Position numbers and translations under genes: made by a program | Source of the DNA: an uncultured Desulfuromonadales bacterium | GTDB taxonomy: Bacteria; Desulfobacterota; Desulfuromonadia; Desulfuromonadales; Geopsychrobacteraceae | Reading direction: 5' to 3' | DNA: 17,322 bases | NCBI GenBank assembly: GCA_947259685.1 | Contig: CAMYNC010000077.1 | Coordinates: forward strand, 1-17,322 | In this document: in pieces, positions 1 to 6,792 of the stretch | Numbering within the stretch: the stretch's first letter is position 1 | Layout of the letters: every line of letters begins with the position of its first letter | The notes under the pieces: generated by a model | Databases searched by the model: none | Told to the model about the DNA's origin: nothing | What the model saw: the letters and a program-made list of their open reading frames with translations, nothing else

Positions 1-882
1 TTGATCCTCGGCGAGTCGGGCACCGGCAAGGAACTCATCGCGCAGGCGATTCATGAGAACAGCAAACGCTCCAGTGGTCCCTTCATTAAAGTGAACTGTG
101 CCGCGATTCCTGAGGAACTCATCGAGGCTGAATTGTTTGGCAGCGTCAAAGGCGCGTTCACCGGCGCCGAAGATCGCGAAGGCAAGTTTCAGGCGGCCGA
201 TGGCGGCACATTGTTCTTGGACGAGATCGGCGACATGAGCCTGCGCGTACAAACAAAGGTGCTGCGCGCACTGCAAGAAGGCGAGATCGAGAAAGTCGGC
301 ACCAACAAAACCATCAAAGTCGACGTTCGCGTGGTGGCCGCGACGAACAAGGTGTTGTCGGAAGAAGTGGCGGCCGGTCGTTTTCGCGAGGATCTGTATT
401 TTCGGCTGAACGTTGTGCCCATTGAATCGCCGCCTCTGCGGGCGCGGGGCGGAGACATCGCGCTGCTCGCGCAGGCGTTTCTCGCCGAGTACTGCCGCGA
501 CAACGGCATGCCGGCAAAGTCGCTCAGCGACGGCGTCATCAAAGCACTCGAGCGGTATCCGTGGCCCGGCAATGTGCGCGAGCTGCGCAACCAGGTCGAA
601 CGCGTCGCCATCATGTCGCCCGGGAGTACGATCGAAGCGGATGATTTGAGCGCCGAGATTCGTGTTGGCAAACCCGACATCGCCGGCGGTGGCTCGACCG
701 TGAACTCAGCGAGCGGCATGACGCTGCAGGACGCGCGCAAACAGTTCGAGCGCGACCTCATTCTCGATGTACTCACCAAGCACAACTGGAACGTATCGCG
801 CGCCGCCGCAGAGTTGGGGCTCGAGCGCACGAACCTGCACAAAAAAATCAAAGGCCTGGGTTTGACGCGCTCGTCATCGTGA
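1..882 (+). CDS. sigma-54-dependent transcriptional regulator (NtrC family), 5' truncated by window edge
   Basis: This is the C-terminal part of an enhancer-binding activator that uses ATP to open sigma-54 RNA polymerase promoters. The 293 visible residues begin inside the AAA+ domain. Seen in the fragment: Walker A GESGTGKE (about residues 4-11), the sigma-54 contact loop GAFTGA (51-56), Walker B LFLDEIGD (71-78), the arginine-finger region [12 protein letters not shown] (about 128-139), sensor [10 protein letters not shown] (about 189-196) and a C-terminal Fis-type helix-turn-helix (about 250-288). The N-terminal signal domain lies outside the window, so it cannot be said whether this is a response regulator of a two-component pair. 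The stop is TGA at 880-882. The TTG at position 1 is not a real start. The next two genes both carry -24/-12 promoters, which makes them candidate targets. No terminator was seen after it. Confidence 0.95.
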   Translation: MILGESGTGKELIAQAIHENSKRSSGPFIKVNCAAIPEELIEAELFGSVKGAFTGAEDREGKFQAADGGTLFLDEIGDMSLRVQTKVLRALQEGEIEKVGTNKTIKVDVRVVAATNKVLSEEVAAGRFREDLYFRLNVVPIESPPLRARGGDIALLAQAFLAEYCRDNGMPAKSLSDGVIKALERYPWPGNVRELRNQVERVAIMSPGSTIEADDLSAEIRVGKPDIAGGGSTVNSASGMTLQDARKQFERDLILDVLTKHNWNVSRAAAELGLERTNLHKKIKGLGLTRSSS

Positions 883-1003
883 TTGAGGCGCACCCTAGCG
901 TGAACGAGAGTCACACATTCGATGAATCACTTGTCCATGAACAAACCGACTAACAGCATTCCACGGATACGGTTACGCGGAAAAGTGGGCCACCGCGGTC
1001 ATC

Positions 1004-1019
1004 TGGCACGCAAGTTGGA
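1004..1019 (+). promoter_or_regulatory. sigma-54 (-24/-12) promoter
   Basis: TGGCACG-N4-TTGGA matches the sigma-54 consensus TGGCAyr-N4-TTGCA with one mismatch (G for C in the -12 element). The predicted transcript start is near 1031, leaving a leader of roughly 35-40 nt before the beta-barrel gene. The gene for a sigma-54 activator lies just upstream. The rest of 883-1067 shows no gene. An activator site would be expected in about 885-960, but no clear repeated operator was found there. Confidence 0.72.
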
Positions 1020-1067
1020 TATACATATGAGCGTGACGAATGACACTAACCGATGAGGTGACCTGAA

Positions 1068-1715
1068 ATGAAGAATCCGACTCACATCAAGAAAGCAATT
1101 CAACTCGGCGTAGTGGCGCTCATCGCGTTCATGGTGAGCGCGCCGTTCGGTGCCGAAGCGCACGAGATCGATCGCAAGAGCGGTTTCTATTTCGGCGTCG
1201 CCGGAATGGCTACGGGACTCGACGCAGATGACACGCTCGACGACACGTTCGCGGTCGAAGAGGGCGGCGGTGGCCTGAACTTCCGGGCGGGATGGCTCTT
1301 CAATCCCAAGTTCTCGCTCGAGGTGACGCTCGGCGGGCAGCTGCACGACACCTCCGAGAACAACATCATTGCCGGTCTCGGCATGATCAACCTGTTTGGT
1401 TACTACCACTTCCGTAGTGACCAGCACCTCCGTCCCTACGTCAAAGGCGGTGTCGGCGGCTACGGCCTGAATTTCGGCGAGAAGAAAGAGACCGACGCGA
1501 CGTATCCGCGGGTTCAAGGCGCCGGCCTGGCGTTCGGCGGTGGCATCGAGTACTTCCTCGGCAGCCACTTCTCGCTGGGCGCGGACGTGACGCACCATAT
1601 TGTCAACTACGAGCGCAAGGAGATCGACCTGGGCGACGGGGTCATCCAGGGCACCGAATTGAACGAACAGGGTTCGGCCTCGCAGTTCAGTCTATTCCTG
1701 ACGATCTATATTTGA
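1068..1715 (+). CDS. outer-membrane beta-barrel protein (OmpA/OmpW-like, uncharacterised)
   Basis: A 215-residue exported protein. The N-terminus has lysines (residues 2-9), a hydrophobic core (about 12-28) and a likely signal peptidase site after AEA near residue 31 (APFGAEA-HEID). The mature part alternates short amphipathic strands with glycine and aromatic residues and charged turns: FYFGVAG, LNFRAGWLF, FSLEVTLGG, LFGYYHF, LRPYVKGG, LAFGGGIEYF, FSLGADVTHHI. It ends in an aromatic-containing strand (FSLFLTIYI). This is the pattern of an 8-stranded outer-membrane barrel of about 20 kDa. The start is set by a Shine-Dalgarno GAGGTGA and by the signal peptide. It sits behind a sigma-54 promoter and ahead of a strong terminator, so it is probably transcribed alone. 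The exact function, whether adhesin, porin or stress protein, cannot be read from the sequence. Confidence 0.85.
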   Translation: MKNPTHIKKAIQLGVVALIAFMVSAPFGAEAHEIDRKSGFYFGVAGMATGLDADDTLDDTFAVEEGGGGLNFRAGWLFNPKFSLEVTLGGQLHDTSENNIIAGLGMINLFGYYHFRSDQHLRPYVKGGVGGYGLNFGEKKETDATYPRVQGAGLAFGGGIEYFLGSHFSLGADVTHHIVNYERKEIDLGDGVIQGTELNEQGSASQFSLFLTIYI

Positions 1716-1742
1716 TTCTCCGATCCAATACCCCGCCTCCTG

Positions 1743-1783
1743 ACGGGTGTGGCTGTGTTTCACAGTCACACCCGTGACTTTTT
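1743..1783 (+). terminator. Rho-independent terminator after the beta-barrel gene
   Basis: A 15-bp stem (ACGGGTGTGGCTGTG with CACAGTCACACCCGT, one G-U pair) has a TTT loop and is followed by GAC and five T. It lies 28 nt past the stop codon and separates the two envelope genes into independent transcripts. Confidence 0.88.
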
Positions 1784-1842
1784 ATCACAGATTTTCTTGC
1801 CCCCATGATTCGTTATACGTTATATTTCAACGAGTTACGTTT

Positions 1843-1858
1843 TGGCATGGCACGTGCA
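1843..1858 (+). promoter_or_regulatory. sigma-54 (-24/-12) promoter of the lipoprotein gene
   Basis: TGGCATG-N4-GTGCA has the invariant GG and GC doublets at the correct 12-base spacing. It differs from TGGCAyr-N4-TTGCA at one -12 position. The predicted start is near 1870, about 40 nt before the ATG at 1911, the same geometry as the promoter at 1004. Just upstream, 1811-1824 is a tandem CGTTATA direct repeat in an AT-rich stretch, a possible protein-binding or bending site. Confidence 0.65.
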
Positions 1859-1910
1859 TTACACAGGGTCAGAGTTTGGTTACGTTCACCCTGTTGTAGG
1901 AGGAAATCAA

Positions 1911-2804
1911 ATGCTTCGACTCATCTCAAGAATGACCCTCGGCCTGGCGCTGCTGGTCGCCGTGATGGGCGTCTCCGCCTGTTCGAACGACACCGTGGCT
2001 CCGGAAGACAACGGTCAGATCACATCCGATGCTCCTGCTCTGCCGTCGCTGACGACGATGCAGTTCGACCTGTCCTTCTTTGGTGCCGACGACATCGACG
2101 TTGCTTCGGTCCAGAAGGGTTCGCCGAGTGACGAACTGATGGCAGCGAGCGCCGGCCGCTTGAACTTCATCAACGCGGTCGTGCGTGTGCTCTTCGTTCA
2201 GCTGGTCGTCTATGATGCGCTCGAAGCTCCGATCGGCGCCTTTGCTGCGGCGATCCATTCGATCCCGCAGGCGCAGGAAGACGGTTCGTATCTTTGGACC
2301 TTCATCTTCGTCGAAGACGGCATCGACTACGGCATCTTTCTGTACGGCAAAGAGGTCGGCAACACGGTCGAGTGGCGCATGGAAGTGTCGAGCACCGATC
2401 CGAACATGCCGCTCGATCACTTTGTGTGGTTCGATGGCGTGGCGCAGCAGGATGACAGTGGCGGTTACTGGCAGTTCTACGCACCGGACGAAAACGTCCC
2501 GACCGTGGCCAGCATCGGCACGGTTGCCGGCACGCCCGGCCGCGAGTCGCTTCGCATCGACTGGGACAACAGCCCGGTTGGCAATACGCTCATGATCACC
2601 GTGAACGACGCGCAGAGTGAAGACTTCGGCAACACCATCGAGATCTTCGAATCGCCGACGATGGGCTACCTCGAAGTCAACGACGGCGAAATCCACAACA
2701 TCACGTGGTTTGCCGACGGTACCGGCAGCATCATGGTGCCGGACTACAACGACGGCAACGAGGCTTGCTGGGATACCGAGCAGCGCGACACCGCCTGCGA
2801 GTAA
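1911..2804 (+). CDS. lipoprotein of unknown function
   Basis: A 297-residue secreted lipoprotein. The signal peptide has R3 and R7, a hydrophobic core at about 9-21 and a lipobox VSAC with the lipid-modified Cys at residue 24, followed by an acidic spacer (SNDTVAPEDN) suited to outer-membrane sorting. The body is acidic and rich in aromatic and beta-type segments (YLWTFIFVEDG, YGIFLYGKEVG, WRMEVSS, GGYWQFYAP, NTLMITVND, HNITWFADGTG). The C-terminus has two cysteines (EACWD...TACE) that could form a disulfide. No known domain was recognised. The ATG at 1911 is chosen because a strong AGGAGG lies 7 nt upstream and the signal peptide starts there; the frame is open further upstream, but that part overlaps the promoter. 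The TAA at 2802-2804 is immediately followed by the junction to unrelated DNA, so the natural downstream region is missing. Confidence 0.85.
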   Translation: MLRLISRMTLGLALLVAVMGVSACSNDTVAPEDNGQITSDAPALPSLTTMQFDLSFFGADDIDVASVQKGSPSDELMAASAGRLNFINAVVRVLFVQLVVYDALEAPIGAFAAAIHSIPQAQEDGSYLWTFIFVEDGIDYGIFLYGKEVGNTVEWRMEVSSTDPNMPLDHFVWFDGVAQQDDSGGYWQFYAPDENVPTVASIGTVAGTPGRESLRIDWDNSPVGNTLMITVNDAQSEDFGNTIEIFESPTMGYLEVNDGEIHNITWFADGTGSIMVPDYNDGNEACWDTEQRDTACE

Positions 2805-3427
2805 TCGATCCCGACATCCTCGGAAAAGGCCAGCGAGGTGTCCCCTTCGATGGTGATTTTATTATCCAGGTAGATATAGTTCAGGTTGCCCAACCGCAGG
2901 TGGCCGGCCAGCGAAGCGGCCTCGGCGGAGACCCCTTCCATCAGGTCACCGTCGGAACAGATGGCCCAGGTGCGGTAATCGAACAGCTTGCTATCAACCT
3001 GCTGGGCCAGATACTGACCGCCCATTGCCATGCCGACGGCAACCGCAACACCTTGGCCGAGGGGACCGGTGGTAGTTTCAACGCCTGGGGTATGACGGAA
3101 TTCCGGATGGCCGGCGGTCTTACTGCCAAACTGGCGGAAGTTCTTAATTTCCTCCAGCGACAGATCGTAGCCGGTTAAGTGCAGCATGCTGTAGATCAAA
3201 GCCGAGGCATGACCACAGGAAAGGATAAAGCGATCCCGCCCTGCCCAGTCGGGGTTGGCAGGATTGTGCCGCATATGCTTCATGTAGAGCAGGTAGGCGA
3301 TCGGTGCGGCTTCCATCGGCGTTCCCGGGTGGCCGGACTTGGCTTGTTCCACCGCATCGGCCGCCAGCAGGCGGATGGAGTCGATAGATTGACGGACAAC
3401 TGGATCGTTAAATTCTTTCGGCTGCAT
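2744..3427 (-). CDS. tkt: transketolase, N-terminal fragment (truncated at the junction)
   Basis: Transketolase moves two-carbon ketol units between sugar phosphates in the pentose phosphate pathway, using thiamine diphosphate. The start at 3427 has AAGGAG about 8 nt upstream. The sequence is a normal full-length-type N-terminus: AVEQAKSGHPGTPMEAAP (about residues 26-43), FILSCGHASALIYSMLHL, the cofactor-binding TTGPLGQGVAVAVGMA region, CSDGDLMEGVSAEAASLAGH and the DNKITIEGD loop. True similarity stops at about residue 206 (position 2810) of an expected 660-690. The frame runs on to 2744 only as antisense of the lipoprotein gene, ending in unrelated residues. The missing two thirds would include the rest of the cofactor-binding and pyrimidine domains, so this fragment cannot be an active enzyme. 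In its true genome the gene is probably intact. Confidence 0.9.
   Translation of the reverse strand: MQPKEFNDPVVRQSIDSIRLLAADAVEQAKSGHPGTPMEAAPIAYLLYMKHMRHNPANPDWAGRDRFILSCGHASALIYSMLHLTGYDLSLEEIKNFRQFGSKTAGHPEFRHTPGVETTTGPLGQGVAVAVGMAMGGQYLAQQVDSKLFDYRTWAICSDGDLMEGVSAEAASLAGHLRLGNLNYIYLDNKITIEGDTSLAFSEDVGIDYSQAVSRCSVSQQASLPSL
2805..2812. other. junction between two unrelated DNA segments
   Basis: Left of this point is an intact plus-strand lipoprotein gene. Right of it, transketolase similarity on the minus strand begins abruptly in mid-protein (the codons for SEDVG end at 2810). The next minus-strand codons read IDYSQAV, the antisense of the lipoprotein gene, instead of the expected transketolase continuation. 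The join therefore lies within a few bases. No transposase, integrase, tRNA or long repeat marks it; a palindromic ATCGAT covers 2804-2809. An assembly or cloning chimera is the simplest reading. Confidence 0.75.
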
Positions 3428-3562
3428 GCATGGCTCCTTGGTTTGGTCTGAAGCGGCCCCCGTTTGACAGTTCAGATCCTAAATTTAAGCTGCATATTGA
3501 AACAGGAACCGGCTGAAAAAACAAGGGGAGGTCGCATTAAATCTGCTTGCTGAAACGGCAGC

Positions 3563-3608
3563 AAAAAAATAGGCCGATAATGGAGGAGGCATTTTCCATT
3601 ATCGGCCT
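3563..3608 (-). terminator. Rho-independent terminator (minus strand)
   Basis: A perfect 14-bp stem, AGGCCGATAATGGA (3571-3584) with TCCATTATCGGCCT (3595-3608), has a 10-nt loop. On the minus strand it is followed by A and seven T (3563-3570). It lies 135 bp upstream of the transketolase start. The rest of 3428-3811 holds no supported gene. A weaker hairpin, AAAGGAGGT with ACCTCTTTT (about 3617-3643), lies between the two terminators, and a promoter for the transketolase gene must lie in about 3430-3540 but has no clear match. Confidence 0.8.
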
Positions 3609-3752
3609 TAAGCAAGAAAGGAGGTATGATGTAACCTCTTTTTGGCTCAACAATTCGACTGCCACACCGAACCGTTGATGGTTGTTAAATTACCCTTCCC
3701 GGCCAATAAAAAACACGTGGCATCGCGTATTTATTGGTTAGGGACCACACAA

Positions 3753-3782
3753 AAATGGACTGTGCGGATGCACAGTCCATTT
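3753..3782 (-). terminator. Rho-independent terminator of the aminotransferase-gshA operon
   Basis: A perfect 13-bp stem, AAATGGACTGTGC with GCACAGTCCATTT, has a 4-nt loop. On the minus strand the 3' arm ends in a run of five T (3755-3751). It starts 30 bp past the gshA stop codon. Confidence 0.85.
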
Positions 3783-3811
3783 CAAAAGGTGAAAAATAAG
3801 CGCGCTGCAGG

Positions 3812-5179
3812 TTAATCAGAGCTGTAACCGCAGTGCTCAAGCAGAGCGGCCATTTTCTGCTTATGCCCCCCCTGCCAGCGCTCAAGCAGTCGCTCCGCCA
3901 GGGTTTGCCCTGATTCGACGATCTCTTCCAGCGGCTGCAGAAATTGACTTTCGTCGGCACCGCTGTTGCCCTGGGCGTATTGACTTTGCAAACTGCTGAC
4001 CGCTTGCGAAAAAAGTTCCGCAGCAACCTCGCGCAGGGTCCCGTCTTTAACCCTGGTCTGCAGACCGTCCCGCCAGGAATGGCGATAAAGAGTGTTGCGT
4101 TCTTCAATCGACAATTCGCTAAACAGCGCTTCCACGGCGGCTAATGCCGGTTCGGTGTAGAGCAATCCTTTATAGAGCGCGGCCACCGCTGCAGTCAGTC
4201 GCGGCGGCAGACTGTCGGGGCTGCGCACCTCGATCTGCGGCCGTAAACGCACTTCGGGAAACAGCGTTGACAGGTGCAGGTCCCAGTCTGCCAGGGTGGC
4301 CCGGTGCTGCTGCCAGCCACTGTCCAGATACTGCCGGAAGCTGAACCGGCTGCCGGTCATATCGATCAGCTGGTCATCGCGCTGGAGAAAATAGAGCGGC
4401 ACATCCAGCGCATAGTCAACAAAATCGCTGAACCCGGCATTTGCAGCAAACAGCTGTTCGATCAAGCCACAGCGGTCGGCATCGGTGCGCGACCAGATCT
4501 CGCCACGCAGCGACAAAAACCCGGTCGGCTTGCCTTCAAGAATCGGTGAATTGGCAAACAGCGCATAGCAAAGCGGCGCCAGCCACTGCACCACGCGCAT
4601 TTTGCGCGCGCAATCGGCCTCGTCGGCAAAGTCGAGATTCACCTGGGTGCCGGCGGTCTGCTTCATCATCCGCTGCCCCATATCGCCGGTTTTCAGCATA
4701 TAGGGGCCCATGATGGCGTAGCGTTTTTTCGGCAGCCAGGCGATCTTCTCAAGGGGGGTGAATGGTTGGGCGCCCAACCCAAGAAAAGCCAGACCGGTTT
4801 CCGCCCCGACTGCGACGATCTGCTGCCGATAGCGACCCAGGTCGCGCCAACTACAGTGGATATCGCAGCAGAAACGACCGGACAGCTCCAGCTGGCCGCC
4901 CGGCTCCAGGGTCACAGACGAGCGCTTGCCCTGCAAACCGACCAGATACTCACCATCGTAGATGCCATCCCAGCCGTTCGTCCCTTCCAGCCGAGCGAGC
5001 AGGTCACGGATTCGCTCATAGCTGGCCGCTTCCCCGGTCTGCCGATCAACCACCAGCTTTTCGGTCTCCAGTCCGACCCCCCAGTCCTGGCGCGGCCGGG
5101 CACCTCGCGCGAGAAAATCGCTGAGTTGCTGCAGGTTTTCGACCGGTTGCTGTTTAGAGGGTGGAGCCTGGACCATCAT
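3812..5179 (-). CDS. gshA: glutamate--cysteine ligase (GCS2 / plant-type family)
   Basis: This enzyme joins glutamate and cysteine with ATP to make gamma-glutamylcysteine, the first step to glutathione, in the cytoplasm. The 455 residues match the plant/alphaproteobacterial type of the ligase (GCS2 fold), not the E. coli GshA type. Seen: GVGLETEKLV (about 34-43) with the metal/ATP-site glutamates, LEPGGQLELSG (91-101), and the substrate-site segment KQTAGTQVNLDF (about 173-184). Two adjacent ATG codons (5179 and 5176) lie behind AAAGGCG; either could be used, and the first is given here. The gene begins 32 bp after the aminotransferase stop and on the same strand, so the pair is very probably one operon under the attenuator at 6541-6687. 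No glutathione synthetase gene is in the window. Assignment to the family is firm; the glutathione role in this organism is inferred. Confidence 0.9.
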   Translation of the reverse strand: MMVQAPPSKQQPVENLQQLSDFLARGARPRQDWGVGLETEKLVVDRQTGEAASYERIRDLLARLEGTNGWDGIYDGEYLVGLQGKRSSVTLEPGGQLELSGRFCCDIHCSWRDLGRYRQQIVAVGAETGLAFLGLGAQPFTPLEKIAWLPKKRYAIMGPYMLKTGDMGQRMMKQTAGTQVNLDFADEADCARKMRVVQWLAPLCYALFANSPILEGKPTGFLSLRGEIWSRTDADRCGLIEQLFAANAGFSDFVDYALDVPLYFLQRDDQLIDMTGSRFSFRQYLDSGWQQHRATLADWDLHLSTLFPEVRLRPQIEVRSPDSLPPRLTAAVAALYKGLLYTEPALAAVEALFSELSIEERNTLYRHSWRDGLQTRVKDGTLREVAAELFSQAVSSLQSQYAQGNSGADESQFLQPLEEIVESGQTLAERLLERWQGGHKQKMAALLEHCGYSSD

Positions 5180-5211
5180 TGTCGCCTTTCAGGAAAGTGC
5201 CTTTTAGTCTA

Positions 5212-6516
5212 TCACGAATTAAGATAGCTGGTGACAGCGTTGGCGATGGTGATAAAAACCTGAGTGAACTCCTTCTCATCCAGTTCCAGCAGGGTGATCC
5301 GGAAACCACGCTCTTCGGTACAGAAGGAGGAGATCGGCACCACGCAAATACCGGTCGAGGCAAGCAAATAGTAGACAAAGCGCTTATCGACCGAAATATC
5401 CGGCTCATTGATCAGCCCCTCGACCAGCTCCTTGACCTCGGCAACCTCGATCGGCAGGCTCTGCTTATCGTTGAGCAACCCCTTTTCGAACACCACACTC
5501 ATATAAAAAGCCCCGTTGGTGCGGTTGACCTTTAAACCCGGAACCTCTTTGAGTAAATCGTAGGCGATATTCGAATAGAGTTCGTAGCGATTACGCCGCT
5601 CGGCGAGATATTTCGGATACTCCGGGTGACTGAGAATCGGTGGGATCGCTTTTTGCGGCAGGGTCGTGGAGCAGACCTCTACCATCTTGGAATCGAGCAT
5701 ACTCTGCACATAGCGAGCGAACATCGGATCTTTATCGGCGTTATAGACCTCGATCCAACCACAGCGGGCTCCCGGCCAGGGCACCTCTTTACTGATCCCT
5801 TTCATCGAAATCGCCGGCAGATCGCCGATCAGATCGGAGATCGGCTTGGTGGCGGTGCCGTTGTAGCAAAGGTTGTGGTAGATCTCGTCACAGATCAGGA
5901 ACAGATCGTACTCTTTACAGATAGCGATGATCTCTTTTAGAATCCGTTCCGGATAAACGGCCCCGGTCGGATTGTCCGGGTTGATGATCAGGATGCCGGA
6001 AATCGCCGGGTTGTATTGCACGGAAAGACGCAGGTCGTCGATATCCGGATACCAGTTATTCGCCGGGTCGAGTTTGTAGGTAATCGGTTTCTGGCCGGCA
6101 TGCGCACCCTCGGCCGAAGAGTGGGTCGAATAGGTCGGCGAGGGACCGATCACCCGGGCCTCGCGCTTCAGCAGACCGTAGACCTTCTGGATGGCATCAC
6201 CCAGACCGTTGAAAAAGATGATGTCCTCGGTGGTAATCTGGGCCTTGCCCCGCTGGTTGGTCAAATTAGCGAGAAACTCACGGGTCTCCAGCACCCCCTT
6301 GGTGGCGCAGTAGCCATAGGAGCAATCCTTCATTGCCAGGTCGGCAACGATCTCTTTTAACCAGGCCGGAATCTTCTCCCCTTTGGCGATCGGATCACCG
6401 ATATTCTCCATGTTGGTCTTGATGCCGAGCTTTTTCAGCTTTTCGGCGATCTCGACAATGGCACGAATTTCATAGGTCAGCTCACCGGCACCGATATGAA
6501 CGATATTGTTACGCAT
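5212..6516 (-). CDS. PLP-dependent aminotransferase, probable alanine aminotransferase
   Basis: A class I/II (fold type I) aminotransferase of 434 residues. It carries the YGYCATKG substrate/cofactor segment (67-74), NPDNPTG (179-185), the PLP-ring Asp210 in LICDEIYHNL, the Schiff-base Lys243 in GISKEVPWPGARCGW, and Arg251 for substrate carboxylate or phosphate binding. Layout and spacing recall E. coli AlaA (YGYC.S.G, NWYPD.DD, INP.NPTGAVY). The chosen ATG at 6516 follows GGAGAGG by 9 nt; an in-frame ATG 18 codons earlier is rejected because it lies inside the attenuator terminator. Substrate is inferred mainly from context: the upstream leader peptide is loaded with alanine codons, which fits glutamate-pyruvate (alanine) transamination. 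It is followed after 32 bp by gshA. Other amino acids as substrate are not excluded. Confidence 0.88.
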   Translation of the reverse strand: MRNNIVHIGAGELTYEIRAIVEIAEKLKKLGIKTNMENIGDPIAKGEKIPAWLKEIVADLAMKDCSYGYCATKGVLETREFLANLTNQRGKAQITTEDIIFFNGLGDAIQKVYGLLKREARVIGPSPTYSTHSSAEGAHAGQKPITYKLDPANNWYPDIDDLRLSVQYNPAISGILIINPDNPTGAVYPERILKEIIAICKEYDLFLICDEIYHNLCYNGTATKPISDLIGDLPAISMKGISKEVPWPGARCGWIEVYNADKDPMFARYVQSMLDSKMVEVCSTTLPQKAIPPILSHPEYPKYLAERRNRYELYSNIAYDLLKEVPGLKVNRTNGAFYMSVVFEKGLLNDKQSLPIEVAEVKELVEGLINEPDISVDKRFVYYLLASTGICVVPISSFCTEERGFRITLLELDEKEFTQVFITIANAVTSYLNS

Positions 6517-6540
6517 CTCTATTGCCTCTCCATTTCCACA

Positions 6541-6575
6541 AAGAAAAAGGCCATGGACTACTCTGTCCATGGCCT
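6541..6575 (-). terminator. attenuator terminator upstream of the aminotransferase
   Basis: An 11-bp perfect stem, AGGCCATGGAC (6575-6565) with GTCCATGGCCT (6558-6548), has loop AGAGTA and is followed by TTTTTCTT. It stands between an alanine-rich leader peptide and the aminotransferase start 25 nt further on, so it must be bypassed for the operon to be expressed. The 5' arm plus loop contains ATGGACAG (6570-6563), complementary to CTGTCCAT (6626-6619) inside the leader peptide codons, giving a mutually exclusive antiterminator. Confidence 0.85.
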
Positions 6576-6609
6576 CGGTTATTATGTGTAAAACCCGTGC
6601 AGCTCACCC

Positions 6610-6687
6610 TCAGGGGTGATGGACAGTCTTCAGGCCTAAGGTCGCCGCCTGAAACGCTCGAGCTGCCGCTGCTGCAGTTTTGATCAT
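6610..6687 (-). CDS. alanine-rich leader peptide of a transcription attenuator
   Basis: A 25-codon reading frame starts MIKTAAAAARAF and ends KTVHHP before TGA. A Shine-Dalgarno GGAG lies 9 nt upstream of the ATG. Eight of 25 residues are alanine, five of them consecutive (codons 5-9: GCA GCA GCG GCA GCT), then codons 11, 14 and 15. This composition, its position between a promoter (6721-6747) and a terminator (6541-6575), and the complementary segments around it are those of a classical amino-acid attenuation leader such as trpL, hisL or ivbL, here with alanine as the sensed amino acid. A second pairing, GCAGCTC (6666-6660) with GAGCTGC (6605-6599), and a TCACCC/GGGTGA hairpin over the stop codon could form the alternative pause structure. 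The peptide itself probably has no function after synthesis. Confidence 0.82.
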   Translation of the reverse strand: MIKTAAAAARAFQAATLGLKTVHHP

Positions 6688-6720
6688 CGATTTTGCTCCA
6701 AATAAAATTTAGCTGACTTG

Positions 6721-6747
6721 ATTATCACAGAGCGGAAAACAAGTCAA
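6721..6747 (-). promoter_or_regulatory. sigma-70 promoter of the leader-aminotransferase-gshA operon
   Basis: On the minus strand, TTGACT (6747-6742) is followed after 15 nt by GATAAT (6726-6721); a TAATCA hexamer at 17-nt spacing overlaps it. The predicted start is about 6712-6716, roughly 25-30 nt before the leader peptide ATG, as needed for the attenuator. It lies 45 bp after the AEC transporter stop codon. Confidence 0.6.
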
Positions 6748-6792
6748 TCTTTTAGCGGCTGGACCCGGTTGATTTATTTACCGAACCGCTCT

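Noticed and set aside
1926..2696. 256-codon minus-strand open frame opposite the lipoprotein gene
   Set aside because: His/Arg/Asp-rich shadow translation; the plus strand has a ribosome site, signal peptide and lipobox.
2804..2809. ATCGAT palindrome at the junction as a restriction-ligation scar
   Set aside because: A six-base site is common by chance; it cannot separate a cloning chimera from an assembly error.
2705..3178. Plus-strand open frame running across the junction
   Set aside because: It joins an out-of-frame piece of the lipoprotein gene to antisense of the transketolase gene, so it cannot be a natural gene.
2744..3427. Natural split transketolase (separate N-terminal subunit gene)
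   Set aside because: Split N-terminal subunits are longer (about 270 residues or more) and keep the whole cofactor domain; here similarity stops in mid-domain and turns into antisense of another gene.
3619..3633. AGGAGG followed by ATG ATG TAA, looking like a minimal leader frame
   Set aside because: No gene follows on the plus strand and the bases are explained by a hairpin between two minus-strand terminators.
6517..6570. Earlier in-frame ATG (6570) as the aminotransferase start
   Set aside because: It lies within the attenuator terminator stem and has no ribosome site, while ATG at 6516 has GGAGAGG at proper distance.
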